Source: Diadophis punctatus similis (Eukaryota; Chordata; Lepidosauria; Squamata; Dipsadidae). From it: DNA of 64,000 nt. Shown here piece by piece: positions 12,173 through 24,564 of this stretch. The stretch is taken from NCBI GenBank assembly GCA_023053685.1, contig JALIGW010000001.1, positions 47,969,859-48,033,858 on the forward strand, read 5' to 3'. A program made the position numbers and the translations under genes. The notes beneath the pieces are model-generated. The model searched no databases. It was not told the origin of the DNA and was given only the letters and a program-made list of their open reading frames with translations. Positions within the stretch are counted from its first letter, which is position 1; the number at the start of each line of letters is the position of its first letter.

Positions 12173-12810
12173 CAGATAATCCTCAACTTTCAACAGTTCA
12201 TTTAGTGACCATTAAAAGTTGCAACACCATTGAAAAAAGTGACTTATGACCATTTTTCACACTTATGAGTGTTGCACATCCCCATGGTCACATGATCAAC
12301 ATTCAGACACTTGGCAACTGGCTCATACTTATGTCGGCTGCAGTGTCCCAGGGTCATGTGCTCACCTTTTGAAACCTTCTGACAAGCAAAGTCAATTGCT
12401 TGCCGAGGTGGTGCAGTGGTTAAAAGCAGCACTGCAACCTACTTCAGCTGACTGCTAGTTCAGCAGTTCAGCTGTTCAAATCTCACCGGCTCAAGATTGA
12501 CTCAGCCTTCCATCCTTCTGAGGTCGGTAAAATGAGGACCCAGATTGTTGGGGGCAATATGCTGAACTCTGTAAACCGCTTAGAGAGGGCTGTAAAGCAC
12601 TATGAAGCGGTATATAAGTCTAAGTGCTATTGCTAATTGGGAAGCCAGATTTACAGAACAACCATATTATTACTAAATTAACGATGGCAATGATTCATCT
12701 AACAATTGTGGCAAGAAAGGTCATAAAATGGGCAAAATTCATTTAACAACTGTCTTGCTTAGCAGCAGAAATTTGGGACTCAATTGTGGTCATAAGTCGA
12801 GGACTACCTG
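12173..12810. mobile_element. Tigger-like MITE, interrupted by a SINE
   Basis: The left end CAGATAATCCTCAACTTTCAACAG is matched by the inverted right end CATAAGTCGAGGACTACCTG. TA dinucleotides flank both sides (12171-12172 and 12811-12812), as in Tc1/mariner-type insertion. Without the SINE at 12399-12634 it would be about 400 bp, matching the intact copy at 55832-56227. Assignment to the Tigger branch is from general resemblance of the ends and is tentative. Confidence 0.75.
12399..12634 (+). mobile_element. tRNA-derived SINE, full-length, nested in a MITE
   Basis: The 5' part has a tRNA-like A box (GGTGGTGCAGTGGTTA) and a B-box-like GTTCAAATCTCACC. Next come the conserved body GATTGACTCAGCCTTCCATCC and TAAAATGAGGACCCAGATTG, and a tail AAGCGGTATATAAGTCTAAG ending TGCTATTGCT. 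Short flanking repeats (AATTG) mark the insertion. Other copies are at 9576, 35470 (-), 40680, 44797 (-) and 63490. Confidence 0.85.
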
Positions 12811-13200
12811 TAGTAAGTGCTGATAGTTTAATATTAAAAACTCATTGGTAAAAGATGTCAGTAGTTTTAGTTGGGAAGTCTGCTGTGATGGATGTGGTCC
12901 ATTACAAAAATCCCAATTTAATTAAATGACATTGGGTAGAGAGCATTCTTTTGCTCTCCCATATAGATGTGTGTATAACACATCTAGAAAATTATAAAAG
13001 AAGACTTAATTTTACATCTCTTTTGCACAGACAGAATTATCTACTATGGGAGATACAGGGCAGATATTATATTGTGTTCCTTTCATGTATTAAAATAGGT
13101 GTTTCACCACACTAAGGTAAATTAGATTGAAGAGAGTGATTATTAGATGAGTAATCCATATGAAAAATGACAGGAGAAGTGGATCATTTAATGTCTTTTA

Positions 13201-13470
13201 ACAGAATAATAGAGTTGGAAGAGACCTTGGAGGTCTTCTAGTCCAACCCCCTGCTCAAACAGGAGACATTATACCATTTCAGACAAATGGTTATCCAACA
13301 TCTTTTTAAAAACCTCCAGTGATGGAGCACCCACAACTTCTGAAGGCAAGTCATTCCACTGATTATTTGTTCTCACTGCCAGGCAATTTCTCCTTAGTTC
13401 TAAGTTGCTTCTCTCCTTGATTAGTTTCCATCCATTGTTTCTTGTCCAGCCTTCAGATGCTTTTTTTTAG
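13201..13470 (-). mobile_element. CR1 LINE 3' end (5' truncated)
   Basis: The minus-strand element ends with the typical CR1 3' sequence; on the plus strand this reads AGAGTTGGAAGAGACCTTGG and GTCTTCTAGTCCAACCCCC. It then covers the C-terminal codons (TTCCACTGATTATTTG, CAATTTCTCCTTAGTTC). It stops at about 13470. Confidence 0.85.
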
Positions 13471-13949
13471 GTTTGCTCTTCAAAGTGAAATGAAATGAGC
13501 TGAAGTGTCTTTAAATTGCAGGAGAAACAACTGTATTAAGAATTGTTTGTTTGATTCTCTTTACTTCTCACAGTGCCCATTTCAGACACTTCTTATTCCT
13601 GCTTTTCCAACCATGAATTATGGATGGCAAAGTGCAGTATTTTTTCATTTATCTTAATGGGGTCAAACATCTTGCTCCTTCCCCTCCCTCTCCTTCTAGA
13701 TCAGGAAGGCCACTTATGGTTATGATCTTTTTATATATCTTTTCCTAAGATTGAAGTTTTCATCATTATATGCTGGCATAGAGAAATGGAAAAGTCAATT
13801 AAATTCCATTCCACCCTCCTAACTGAAGATAATGATCAATTTTATCAGTATATGTTTATGCATGCATGTATGGTATCCTACAAGAAGTTCACTTCAAATA
13901 CTGTGCTGCTTAGTGATAATTTTTGCCATAAGTCTCTGATAAGAGATCC

Positions 13950-14150
13950 AGTTTAGTAGTTAAGGCACCAGTTTAGAAACCATAGACTGTGAGTTCTAGT
14001 CTGCCATAGCCATAAAAGCCAGCTGGATGATTGAACCAATCATTCTGTCTCAGCCGATGACCTCAAGCCCAGGCAACAAGATGGTTGGTTAGGTTTTCTG
14101 TCAAACAATGATTCAACATTTAGTTGATCTGGGGGAAAATACTAGGAAGA
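13950..14150 (+). mobile_element. tRNA-derived SINE (GCCAGTTTGGT-type), diverged
   Basis: It reads GAGATCCAGTTTAGTAGTTAAGGCACC with GTGAGTTCTAGTC and AAAGCCAGCTGGATGA. This matches a common squamate SINE with a tRNA-like head. A copy in the other orientation is at about 45460-45682. Confidence 0.6.
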
Positions 14151-14420
14151 AAGAAAACCCATAAGTTTCTAATATATATACGCAACAGTAATATAGGTCT
14201 GTAAACACCCTGAAGTTCTATTATACACTTGTATAAGTGAGTCTTTGTAAACAAATGCAGCATGGCAATAGTTACACCCTGTATTCTATTTTTATGTCCT
14301 TACTTATTTGTAATCATTAACATGGGAATAAAGTAAATTGTTGCTTCTGATTAGATCCCTTACCAATAGAATAGAATATTTGGAGCTCAGGGTTGAACTG
14401 TGGGGTTCATGGTACTCTCT

Positions 14421-14530
14421 GAGTTTGGTGGTTTTCTTGTAGATGTTTCATTAGCAAACTAAGTAACATCTAGCACTGATGATGTTACTTAGTTTGGTAA
14501 TGAAACATCTGCAAGAGAACCACCAAACTC
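14421..14530. repeat. Long inverted repeat, 50 bp arms, 10 bp spacer
   Basis: Arms 14421-14470 and 14481-14530 are complementary at about 47 of 50 positions, with spacer TAGCACTGAT. Weaker complementarity extends outward to about 14394 and 14556. The wording (GATGTTACTTAGTTTGGTAA, GAAACATCTGCAAGA) resembles a repeat found in many vertebrate genomes, possibly linked to Penelope-like elements, but I cannot fix the family. Confidence 0.8.
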
Positions 14531-14559
14531 AAAGAACAGCAAGGACCCCACATGATATC

Positions 14560-15330
14560 CCTTACTTGGCAGATATAAACTAGTACATGGAATGTGAAGC
14601 AGAGGAAAAACTAAGTTTCCTCAAACCTCCCTCCCACCAGCCCCAAATCATGACAGGATAATCAAATGGCTTGGCTGATGTATATAAAATTTGGAATAAA
14701 TGTTGACAGTTTAACAGAGTGGGCTTTTTAAGTGGCAGATGTTGCAATATGTATATTGGAAACAGAAATGGAAACGTTGCAAAACTGTTCCACAAAAAGA
14801 GTTTATTTATAGGAAGCACATTTTAAGGATGTTCTAATTTTGGGCTACTCCATGTATGTAAGGAAAGATGAAATTTTCCTTGGCTGACACTTAGTAGTTC
14901 TTTAATTTTTGAAGATTTTTGATTTTTACTTTTTTCAAATTTTTGAATTTCTGAAGTTTCAGAATTTCTTCCTTGATAAAAATATTCCAATTATGATGAT
15001 GCCCAACTATCTCCAATAGGACTTTGTAGTCTTAGATTCAGTTTGTACTGTATATATCAGAGACTCACATACCTGGCAAAATTCAAAGAGGTTTAATCTT
15101 TTCTCTTTTTTTAAATCAACTAAAGAATGTTGATCAGGAGAATAATTATGCTTGGTAAACATGAAGGGAAAATTGAGGGAGAGAAAACTACATGTAGATC
15201 AGATACTTCTTGTTTTTGATTCCATATTGCACTGGAGAAACTCAAATTTGCGTATTTGGAAATTTCTGTAATGACAGTAAGGTTGCAATATTACAATTAA
15301 TTGAAAATAAATTCTATTGGAAGAGAGACA
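14560..15330. other. Intronic sequence, no gene recognised
   Basis: AT-rich. Nothing recognised. Confidence 0.5.
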
Positions 15331-15338
15331 TTATAGGT

Positions 15339-15660
15339 CAGTGATGGCTAACCTTTTCTGGACCAGTGCCTGAACCCCCAAAATGCAATGCGTGTATGGC
15401 CCCCCTGCATGTGCCCGGCCCACCACACATGCGCACGCAGCACCCACACACATGCCCCGCCCCCACGCATGCACGGCAGAGACCTAAAGACCAGCTCCCC
15501 CCCACCCCGCGCATGCATGGCAGAGATCTGAAGACCAGCTGGCCAGTGGGAGGCGCGCATGCATGCGTGGCAGAGCTGAACTGGGGCGACAGCTTGCATG
15601 CCCACAGAGAGGGCACTGCGTGCCATCTCTGACATGCGTGCCACAGGTTCGCCATCAAGG
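15339..15660. mobile_element. hAT-like MITE, CAGTGATGGCGAACC family
   Basis: The left end is CAGTGATGGCTAACC and the right end GGTTCGCCATCAAGG. It is flanked by a perfect 8 bp duplication TTATAGGT (15331-15338 and 15661-15668). The interior is CpG/GCATGC-rich. The open frames inside (88-137 codons) read across the ends and are composition-driven. Confidence 0.85.
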
Positions 15661-15668
15661 TTATAGGT

Positions 15669-18640
15669 TGTGTGGCACTGTAAGCATTTTCTATGATGTT
15701 CTTGATCTTCCAGAGGAGCTAAATGAATTCCGATTGAATGCAGCAAAGTAATTCCTTTCATATAATCCTTTTTGTTTGAAAATTATTAATTTATCAGGTT
15801 GAGAAAGCTGTTGTATTTACTGATGAGTAACTTTGGTCTCACTCTAGTTTGGCTTGGTCTTCATGGACAGTATATCTGTTATGTGTGTGTGTCTTGAGGC
15901 ACTAGTGCTTATGCCACAATATCACATGTTGAATGGCTTACATTGCTAAGAAGGGGTACAATTAGTTTGATACTTTCTTTATATCAAGTTTAGGGCCCTT
16001 TAGTTGTTGCTGAATTATAAGTCCTATTGGCCCTAAATCCTTCACTTTCATTTTATCTATTTTAGGTAAATAATTTGATGGATTTCCTTTATTTTTGTTT
16101 TTGTTTTAATCATGCTAAGCCTGATAAGGGGTTATGTGTGAGCTTCCACCTCAAAATATATTTGGTCAAGGAATAAGGCCAGTGCCATGCAGGATCTTAA
16201 GATTGTGTACAGCAGGTACTTAATTTAAATTCAACCCATGGTGAAATGGGCTTATAATTAATAAAATTAGGAAGAATTAAGACAGAATATCTTGTATTCT
16301 TCTTTCAAGAACAACCCTTTTTCTATATTAATATATCCACCATCAGTAATAGATCTCCTATCCATCCAGATCCCCTTAAAATGTTTACAAGACATTAATA
16401 GTGATCTGATTTCAGTGTATTGTGAACAAATAGTGCCAATCTTAAAACAGCATTGTTGGCTTCACATTGGCTTTTAAGAGTAATTGTAAAGCTTGAGAGC
16501 TAGAACACCTCAAAGACATCCTCCTTTCAGAATCTTGTCTTCCTCTCTTGTCTAATATGTTAATCACTGAAACTTCTCTTATATATCCCACTTCCTAAAA
16601 TAACTCACTTATGCACCTAAACTGATTTCCTTTGCCAGTGATTTGTGATCAGGCTGCCATTTGAGATACAAATTTCTTTGTAGACCATGTTCCTGCACTT
16701 TTAATTTCTGCACGTTAAGCTGTTATAAAGGCACAAAAAGCACCAGCAGGTGCAAGCAATAGAGCTTGTAATAATTCTTTTTTGTAGGCTTTGGAAAGGC
16801 TCACAAATCAGTGTTGCTTATGACACTCTGTCTTCCCGTTGCCAGTGAGAGCAGTCTTCTGAATCAAAATACTAAAGAAAATTTGAAAGTCGAGATTCTA
16901 ATGTTTGTATTGCTTTTCCTTGAAAACTCTGCAAGCAAAGAGATTTTTTTGGCAGTTTTGTTCTATTGCTAAATTGCCCTCATAATGGAAATTTTTCCTC
17001 TTAAAATTTAATTATAGAACTGTCTTCCTGTATTTTAAATCCATATCTGATTCCTTGGAATATCTGTCATTGTCTGTACTAATTCATTATTAAAAGTACA
17101 ACTTAAAGATTTGTAAATTCAACTTCTGCTGTTCAAACCACGTTTGTTTTTATTAGTTCAACTGAGCTAATGTAATGTATTTGTTTTCTTGGGTGTAAGA
17201 GCTGGAATTTTATATTCTCAGTAAACATTTGCTCTAAAACCCTACTAGAACATTCATTACCATCAACTGATTTATCCAGTTGAGTTTATCTGCAAAATGG
17301 CATAGCTATTGTAAGCAGCTAATCTCTCTTTTCTTTCCTCTTTTTCATTTTATTCTTTTTAGTCTCTTGGTTTAATGTAGTCTTTATTTCCCTGCAAAAT
17401 GAGCTATGTTACAGATGAAAGATGCAAAAGTAGAATTTCTGCATCTTTTTACATGTTATTTACATGCCATTTCCCCTTCATTTGTCTGTTATCTCTTGTT
17501 CTTTGTGTGTTGTATTGCATTCAGTTTTGGATATTGAAAGGCTTCAAATGACAGGAAAGCGAATATTTACTGGCTTTTAGCATGTCACAATGTGTTCAAA
17601 ATGGACAATATAAATTATGTTCACTTTTAATTTTTAAAATTTTTGTCATTCCCCTCTAGTATTATATTTTATGACTGTGGAGTTTAAAGTTTTATTCAGC
17701 AGAAGAAAAATCACAATTGTCAAATCACATATATCAAACTTGGCACTTAAAATCATTAGATATATCAAAACATTTCAGTGCCAGCTGTTTGTAATCCAAA
17801 TCTATCTTCTTTTGGGCATATTCCTGAATATAGATTTGTAAGGAAACAGAGGTGCGTGTAGCAAAATACAGATAATATAAATTTTATTTGGTTGCATGGG
17901 AATCATGTGTTAAAAATACAAAAGGATTAAGCAAAAATGTACCAAATGCAGGAAATAGCTAGCATTCTCAAACATTGCCATTTCCCCTCCATTAAGTGCT
18001 TAATTTCATTATAATGTACAGATTAACTAAACTGAAATTTCAGTACAAATGCTTCTATTGAAGAGAGCAATTTTCAAATTTAGAAACCAGCCAGCTCTTT
18101 ATTACTTGTTTTAGACTTTATCATTTACTCTACCAATTTATCAGTAATATTACCAGTAGAATTTCAGATTTACTTTCTTTCACCTTCACCTTCAATCTTT
18201 TTCAATGTTTTCTAGTTAACATTTCTCCCCCTTTGGGATTTCATGTTCCTTGAAGTAGCCTGTATTTCTTCTCCAGTGTTTCTTGGCCTGCTAGCCTCAG
18301 GTTGTGAAGATTAAGTGGATGCAGGCAACAAGTTCAGTGTGTGCCAATTGAGGACTCAAATCCCTTGTCTCCTAGTATTTTTCCCTTTCTCCAAAAAATA
18401 GCAAGAGGTCCATGATATTTTGAGCAGCAGAAAAACTCTTCAAATTGAAATCATTAAATTTCAATTTAAAAATGCGAAAAGCAACTATTTTCAAGCATTA
18501 TCAATTTCTGTTTCCAAAGTCTTCCATATGTACAAATATATGTTCTATATACTCATGCTGAGGCTGTGATTATGTTTCTGCTTGTTTCTTCATGCAGACA
18601 TTAAGATTCCTGTGCTAATATTGCCTGATTCCTGAAGAGA
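15669..18640. other. AT-rich intronic sequence, no gene recognised
   Basis: About 3 kb of AT-rich, apparently unique sequence. No long open frame, repeat or RNA gene was recognised. Confidence 0.55.
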
Positions 18641-18644
18641 CCTG

Positions 18645-19290
18645 TGCTGTCCCGTTCCCCCCCTCACACGTATGGCAAGAGTTTTACAGATGTTTATTCA
18701 ACCCCCCCAAACAGGTCCTCGGAAAGCATCCCTGTTGCTTTCCTGAATTCTAAGCTCAATATAGCAAGAGTCACTGGGTAACTGAGTCCAGTGGGCATAC
18801 ATGAAGTCCAGGAAAATAATCCAGGAGTTGAACAGTTCAGGATACAAGGCACAGAACTGGGCACATTGCTCCAGCAATACTCAAGTCCTCAGGGCATGGT
18901 TAAGTAGGCAATGCTGGTGCAGCCCTTCATGAGAGGCGAGGTTGCCTCCTCATGAGTAGTCTAGCTGACCGAGGTTGTGCCTGTCTCCTCTCTGCTCAGG
19001 AGGAGGTGTGGACTCCACTTCCTCCTCATTGCTAATGGGTGGCAGCTGCTCCCAGTCTCTGCCTGGAACTTCCTGGCCAACTTTCTGCCGCTGTGGCTCC
19101 CTCCCTCAGCCTGTCGCTTGTCCGATCCAGCTGGGGCTGCTCCATCAGGCTAGCATTCTCTGAGCCCCGATCCTGCCCAATACTTGGCTCCACTCTTTGC
19201 TGTGCAGATTCAAACACCACCCTCCTCGCATCTGGAGAGGGGTTCGGGGATGGATCCATGATAAGACCTGATTTACCTCTACAAAGAACT
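18645..19290 (-). mobile_element. LTR-like or other retroelement fragment, unclassified
   Basis: Read on the minus strand, a GC-richer open region (19259 down to 19032, starting MDPSPNPSPDARR) is followed by a non-coding stretch and an AATAAA signal at about 18693-18698. It then ends near 18645 in a G/A-rich tail. The composition differs sharply from its flanks. No protease, reverse transcriptase or gag motif is visible, and I could not define terminal repeats. Confidence 0.35.
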
Positions 19291-19765
19291 TAATAACTCA
19301 AATAACTAAGGCTACAGATGGGAAAATCTGCTATTCCCCCCCCCTCAATTCATTTTTTCAACTCCATTTAGCTTCCAAATTAGTGTGGTGTTTTTTTTTT
19401 GTCAGCACAAAAATTAGTATGTTTTCTCACATGCATTTCCATTTGAATACAAATGCTTCCTAAAATGCACCTGATTAATAGTATTTTTCCTACTTCTTTC
19501 TTCTTAATATAATGCATTTCCTAAATTTCTTAATAAGGACTGCATTTGCACAATCTTGAGTTGTTAATTGCAATACAAAGTGTCTTCAAGTTTCCAGAAG
19601 GGTTAATTAACATTTCAAAAGAGCAAATAGAAAAATCTTGGGAGTTTTCTAGAAACAGAAAGTAGAATGTTTTTTTCCAGTTTTGCATTTTCTGCAACTC
19701 CTTATACAATATTATTAGAATATTCTGTTCCATGAATGTGTAGTTCATTTACAAAACCCAGAATC

Positions 19766-19790
19766 ATCATCATCATCATCATCATCTCTC
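19766..19790. repeat. (ATC)n microsatellite
   Basis: About eight perfect ATC/CAT triplets. Confidence 0.9.
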
Positions 19791-20112
19791 CTCCCTCTCC
19801 CTAACTTCAAAGTGATCCAGACATACATGATAACTAGAAACTCTACAAAGCTCTTTAAGAACCCATCTGCTTCCTGACTTATCTATCTAAATCCAGCACT
19901 TCTACAGAAAAAGTTCTTGAAAGCTAGTATGATGAATTAAGTAAGAGAAAAGAAACACATATAAAAATTCTTTTCTTTAAAATTTTGAACATAAATACCT
20001 GAAGACAGTTGGACTACTGTAATAATCTCCCTCTTCTTGATTGGTTTTTTTTAAACTGTGCAACCCTAAAATGTATAGTGACTGCTGTTCTGAGCTGTTG
20101 ACATACAGATTG

Positions 20113-20388
20113 TGTTTAATCTGAGAGGGCCTGGGCTAACAGGAACGGAGGCGAGACGAGGTTCTTGTAACAGCAACACTTTATTCCAAACTTCAGCACC
20201 ACAGGAAACAGCAGAAAACAGAACAGCAACTTGCCATCTGATAGCTCCTTTTATAGTAGAGCTGTCAAACGGGCAACCAATCAGGACACCCCATTTTTCC
20301 GCTTGCCGGCTGCTCGCTTCTTAGCCAATCAGGCTCAACTTGCAGCCAGCTTAGGTTTTGGCGTCATCGTAAGTCCGAGGACTTAACA
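20113..20388 (-). mobile_element. Solo LTR
   Basis: The element begins TGTTTAATC and ends GACTTAACA on the plus strand, so it has the TG...CA ends of an LTR. It is flanked by a 5 bp duplication GATTG (20108-20112 and 20389-20393). On the minus strand the order is two CCAAT-box regions, a TATAAAA box (20249-20255) and an AATAAA polyadenylation signal (20180-20185), as in U3-R-U5. No internal retroelement sequence lies beside it, which suggests LTR-LTR recombination. The family is not identified. Confidence 0.82.
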
Positions 20389-20393
20389 GATTG

Positions 20394-21225
20394 GTTTCTC
20401 CCTTACAAGCTGTATCTGCACCATTATGTAGCTTGCATTACTGTTTACCTTGTTGAGTTAGGATTGAGATTATTCTTGAGCATTTGCATTCAGATGTGGT
20501 TTGTCAAAGTCATAGATATTGAGAACTAGCTTAAAAGCTTTAGGTTAGTTGTCTTAAGTAATCCTTTCTTACGGTCTCAAGAGTGGATTATAATACAGCT
20601 GTCAAATACTAAGAACAAAAAACAACAACCATGGAATATAGTCTGATTATGATATGAAGGTTCACTGTAACTAATTTTTACAGCTGATCATGAGAGATAA
20701 ATCACTTGGCCATTTTATTATCTCCAAATTATTCTTATACGCTTGCAGATTATCTTCCAAAGATTTGCATGGACTTGAGCTAAATGAAACTTCATAAATA
20801 ATTGTGTGAGTTAAGGGGAAGAAATCCATTCCCCTCAGGCCAACTGTGATTTCTCTGTAGGGCATGGGGGAAAAGAAAGCAATCAAAACCCTCTTTATTT
20901 TTGTCACTGCAAAGTAGGCACAGCTCTGAATACATATCAGAGGCAGATGAACTGAGTTAAAGGTGCCAATGTTAGAACTTAATGCACCACAAATCCAGAC
21001 TAAACCACACAGTTTTTTAAAGCTTTCCATTCTCCTCAAAAAGTATGGATTTTGAAACAATGAAGTTAGATTTTGAAGAATTAGGCTTTAGGATATTACC
21101 ATCTTCACAATAAAATAGAAAATAATACAGGTCATTAACATTAACATAACAGGTCATGATCATACACTTAAATAGTGAATTATTTGATCTCTTGGGAACA
21201 TTTGCCTATTAACTTCTTGATAATG
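20394..21225. other. Intronic sequence, no gene recognised
   Basis: AT-rich. The minus-strand open frame at 20671-21060 (129 codons) has no recognisable domain and is probably chance. Confidence 0.45.
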
Positions 21226-21271
21226 AGATGGGTGGCAAATAAATTTAATAAATAAATAAATAAATAAATAA
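21226..21271 (+). mobile_element. LINE 3' end (L2-like) with (AATA)n tail
   Basis: It reads GATGGGTGGCAAATAAATTT and then an (AATA)n tail, a typical 3' terminus of L2-like LINEs. Confidence 0.5.
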
Positions 21272-21339
21272 ACTTAGTGTGTTCCAAAATATGTTCCAAA
21301 ATGGAAGGAAATATACTCCATCATAATATATGATGAGTC

Positions 21340-21392
21340 CTACGGGAGTTGGGCGGCATATAAAAACGACCAAATAAATAAATAAATAAATA
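21340..21392 (+). mobile_element. L2-like LINE 3' end with (AAAT)n tail
   Basis: GGGAGTTGGGCGGCATATAA followed by (AAAT)n matches the minus-strand terminus of the L2-like element at 30955-31020 (ATGCCGCCCAACTCCCGAGG). Confidence 0.75.
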
Positions 21393-21589
21393 TTTAAAAG
21401 TCACTACTACTCATAGAGTAGTTATTTTCTTAGTTCTATATTAATAAATCCACTTAATAATCTGATCCACCATTAATATTTCCTTTAAATTGTGTTCATA
21501 GGTTGAGCATTTGCAAATGACTACAGAGAAAAATACTTTTAGCAGATTTTCTATAATATTAGTGAAATTATTATATTGAGGATGTGCCA

Positions 21590-22320
21590 TCAACTCCTAG
21601 TTGATTCTTAGCAATCACATAGATAAAACCTATCCAGGATCATTTTTTCCTATTCTAGTCTTACAGATCTTCCAATGGTACACCCATCATTTCTGTAATT
21701 GAGTCTATCCACTTTGCTGCTGGTCCTCTTCTTTTTTCTTCCACCTTTAGCAGCATTATAAACTTATCGAGAAGATTAGGATTTTGTATAATGTATCCAA
21801 AATATAATAATTTCAACTTGGTCATTTGTGCTCAAGAGAGAATCGTGGATTGATTTCTTCAGTAGTCTATTGGTTTGTTTTCTTGGCTATTCATGGTATT
21901 CTCTAGTCTAGAGTCTTCTTCAACATCAAAGAACAAAAATGTCAATACTCGATCTATCCCGCTTCTTCAAAGTCTAATTTTCACTTCCATGATGTCACAG
22001 GGCAAACCATTTTCTGCACAATTATAATCTATCTTGGGTAGACATATCATGGCATCTTATATTTTTTCTATGGGCATAGTTTGCAATGTGTTTTATAACT
22101 ATTGATTCTTTACTGCTGACAATCAATCCTAAAAGCCAAAGCTGTCATTTACTTCAGTATCTTCATTATCAATTCTAAGGCTAATTGCTACATTTCTTGT
22201 CATTAGTTGGACTTCTTTATATTTAATCTCAGTCCCATTTTTATTGCATACCTTGGCTTTCATTACTAGAGCTTCCAGGTGATTTACATTTTTAGATAAC
22301 CAGGGAAGTAGCATCTTTCA
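21590..22320 (-). mobile_element. BovB/RTE LINE, 3' part, decayed
   Basis: On the minus strand the frame starts NVNHLEALVMKAKV (about 22300) and continues with LRIDNEDTEVNDSFGF, like BovB reverse transcriptases (LRIDNEDVEVVDSF). After several stops it reaches YFGYIIQNPNLLDK, KVEEKRRGPAAKWIDS and ITEMMGVPLEDL near 21660. It is 5' truncated and contains multiple stops, so it is inactive. Confidence 0.82.
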
Positions 22321-24075
22321 ATCCAGCTTCACAAACAATTATTACATGACCACAAAAACAGAGTACTGTTTGATCAACTAAAAAGGCAATTAAAAAAAAA
22401 TATTGCAGGAGAGGCCCACTCTGCATGCAAGCATGGGGCCGGTTGATCTTTCTTCCCTTCATCTTAATTCTGGTCAATCAAAGGCTAAGGGAAGCAAGGA
22501 GAGATATCCAATGGCTTTTTAATATGTATACTTTTAAAATATTTTAGTTATTGGATGATTTAATTTATGGCCATCATATCATTTTAACAGTTATAAATGT
22601 TTCCCCTGAATTTTGCACTTTATTTTGATTTCTGCTTACTTGGCCTTCAGCAGTAGCAATATACTTATTTGTCTGTCAAATTCTGAAGCGCGCTGTCATA
22701 TTTTTTAAAAATTCACTTAAAAGCTCTGAAAGTTTTCATGTACAGTATGTATCATTTATCTTTCTGTCTCACAGGTATAAGATAGTATAATCTCCATGCT
22801 GGAAATATTTATTTGATTGAGCTATACTTATTACTAATACAATCCTATTAACACATCTAATCTTAGTTTTGGCTTAGATTAACTTGTATTCATAGCCACA
22901 GTTTTGTTGACCTGGGTGTATACCATTAATCCTTTCATATCTTTCATAGACTCGTCGCCCTTCATTTTTTTCTATAATCAGATATAGTTTGAATTGTAAA
23001 GAATACATCAACACTTCCTTGCATTCTAGCAGCACTGTAGCCATATTCTAATATTACCTTAATATGTTCAGTGTATGTATTACCCATGTTTTTATTCCAC
23101 CATAACTAAAATGACTCTCAATGGCTCACATAGAAAACATATGTAAAACTCAATGGCTCACATAGAAAACATGTGTAAAACAAGTCCCCTACAAAAGCAA
23201 AAGCACAACAATGCTAGAATACAAAGGAAATTAAAAATGGTAACATCACATCAGGATACTTTTATGTGAATTGGCAACCTTAAGTATCTGTCCACATAGA
23301 ATCAATTGTAGGCAAATTAGACTTTGTGATGTCAATAATTGTATTGTAAGCAAGGTGAGTATTGCTTTATTTAGATGTTCAGCATGGTAGGAGAGAACAG
23401 GGACTGCTCATGAACCCTTCAGGGGGGGTTGAAATTGTCAACTGAAGAGCATTAAAAGTACACAAAGATGCAGTTGGGTAATGATGACCGATAGCAAAAA
23501 CAAGTTTAGCAAAATTACAAGAATGCACAATACTTCATAAAGAGCTTCTTTGAAAGAATGATGGATTGTGAAGCCTAAAATTATAGTTATTAAAAGCAAC
23601 AAAGTTTAAAGGTACAAGCAAATTCTTCCAAGAATTATGGTGTTATGCTGTTGCTGATATTATTCATCCTTCCTGGAGTTTGTAAGAAATTGGAAGAGGT
23701 TGTTGAATGTGTACGTTTTCATTTGATGTCATTCTTAACTTTTTCAGAAATTAAGTTTGTGATGCAGCAGGGATTTGAAGGGTAATATTTACATAATCTG
23801 TCCAATTCAGTAATGGGTATCTAGTGAATTAAAATTATGATGTACTTTTTAATTGAAACAGCTTGCTGGCAGGAGATAAGATGACTTAAAAAGCTGCCCA
23901 GTTTTGAAAAAGAAGCAATGTAGTTGTAAAAAAAAAGTCCCATGGTATAGGCAATCGGCGCAAATTCTAGTCTCATTTTCAATTAACACTTTAAAATGTT
24001 TATTATTTTTGTGTCCCTAAAACAGGCATTGCAATTACATTTTAAATTGGCACCATGGCTTTTATATATATAAGA
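22321..24075. other. Intronic sequence, no gene recognised
   Basis: AT-rich. It contains a short tandem duplication at 23114-23180 (listed separately). No gene recognised. Confidence 0.5.
23114..23180. repeat. Tandem duplication, unit about 34 bp, two copies
   Basis: CTCAATGGCTCACATAGAAA followed by ACATATGTAAAA is repeated once with one or two changes. Confidence 0.8.
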
Positions 24076-24079
24076 ATAT

Positions 24080-24325
24080 GTAGGTTTTGTACACAATATG
24101 CGAAGACCTGACTAGCTCCCTAGAGAAGGTTCTAATGCTAGGAAAGGTGGCCAGAAAGAGAAATGGATGACCAGAAATGGATGAGAAGTTGATGAACTCA
24201 GTTACAGAGGCTATGAGTGCATCATTGGAAGACCAATGGAAAGTTAGGGACAAATCATCATGGAGAAAATCTATCTAGGTCAGTAAGAGTCAACATGTTG
24301 ATGATTCATAATCAGTCAGAGAATA
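24080..24325 (+). mobile_element. BovB/RTE LINE 3' fragment
   Basis: The plus strand carries the same 3' coding region as the minus-strand BovB copies: GACTAGCTCCCTAGAGAAGG, ATGCTAGGAAAGGTGG and a GAAGACCAATGGAAAG end. It is broken by frame changes. Confidence 0.65.
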
Positions 24326-24564
24326 TGTGGGTATGGATATGACCTCTAATTTTCCCTCATACATTTATACAGAAAGTGATATCAATCTCCATTATGAATT
24401 ATTACAGTTCAAATATTTACAGCACCATTTTTAAAACTTTACACATACTGTGTCATCATAACACTTGGAAGAATTGTCTTATATTTTCAAATGTTAGTAG
24501 TCATAATATTAGACTTTAAAATCAATGTATCCTTTCAATGATGTGAATGATGTGAATAAAGTGA

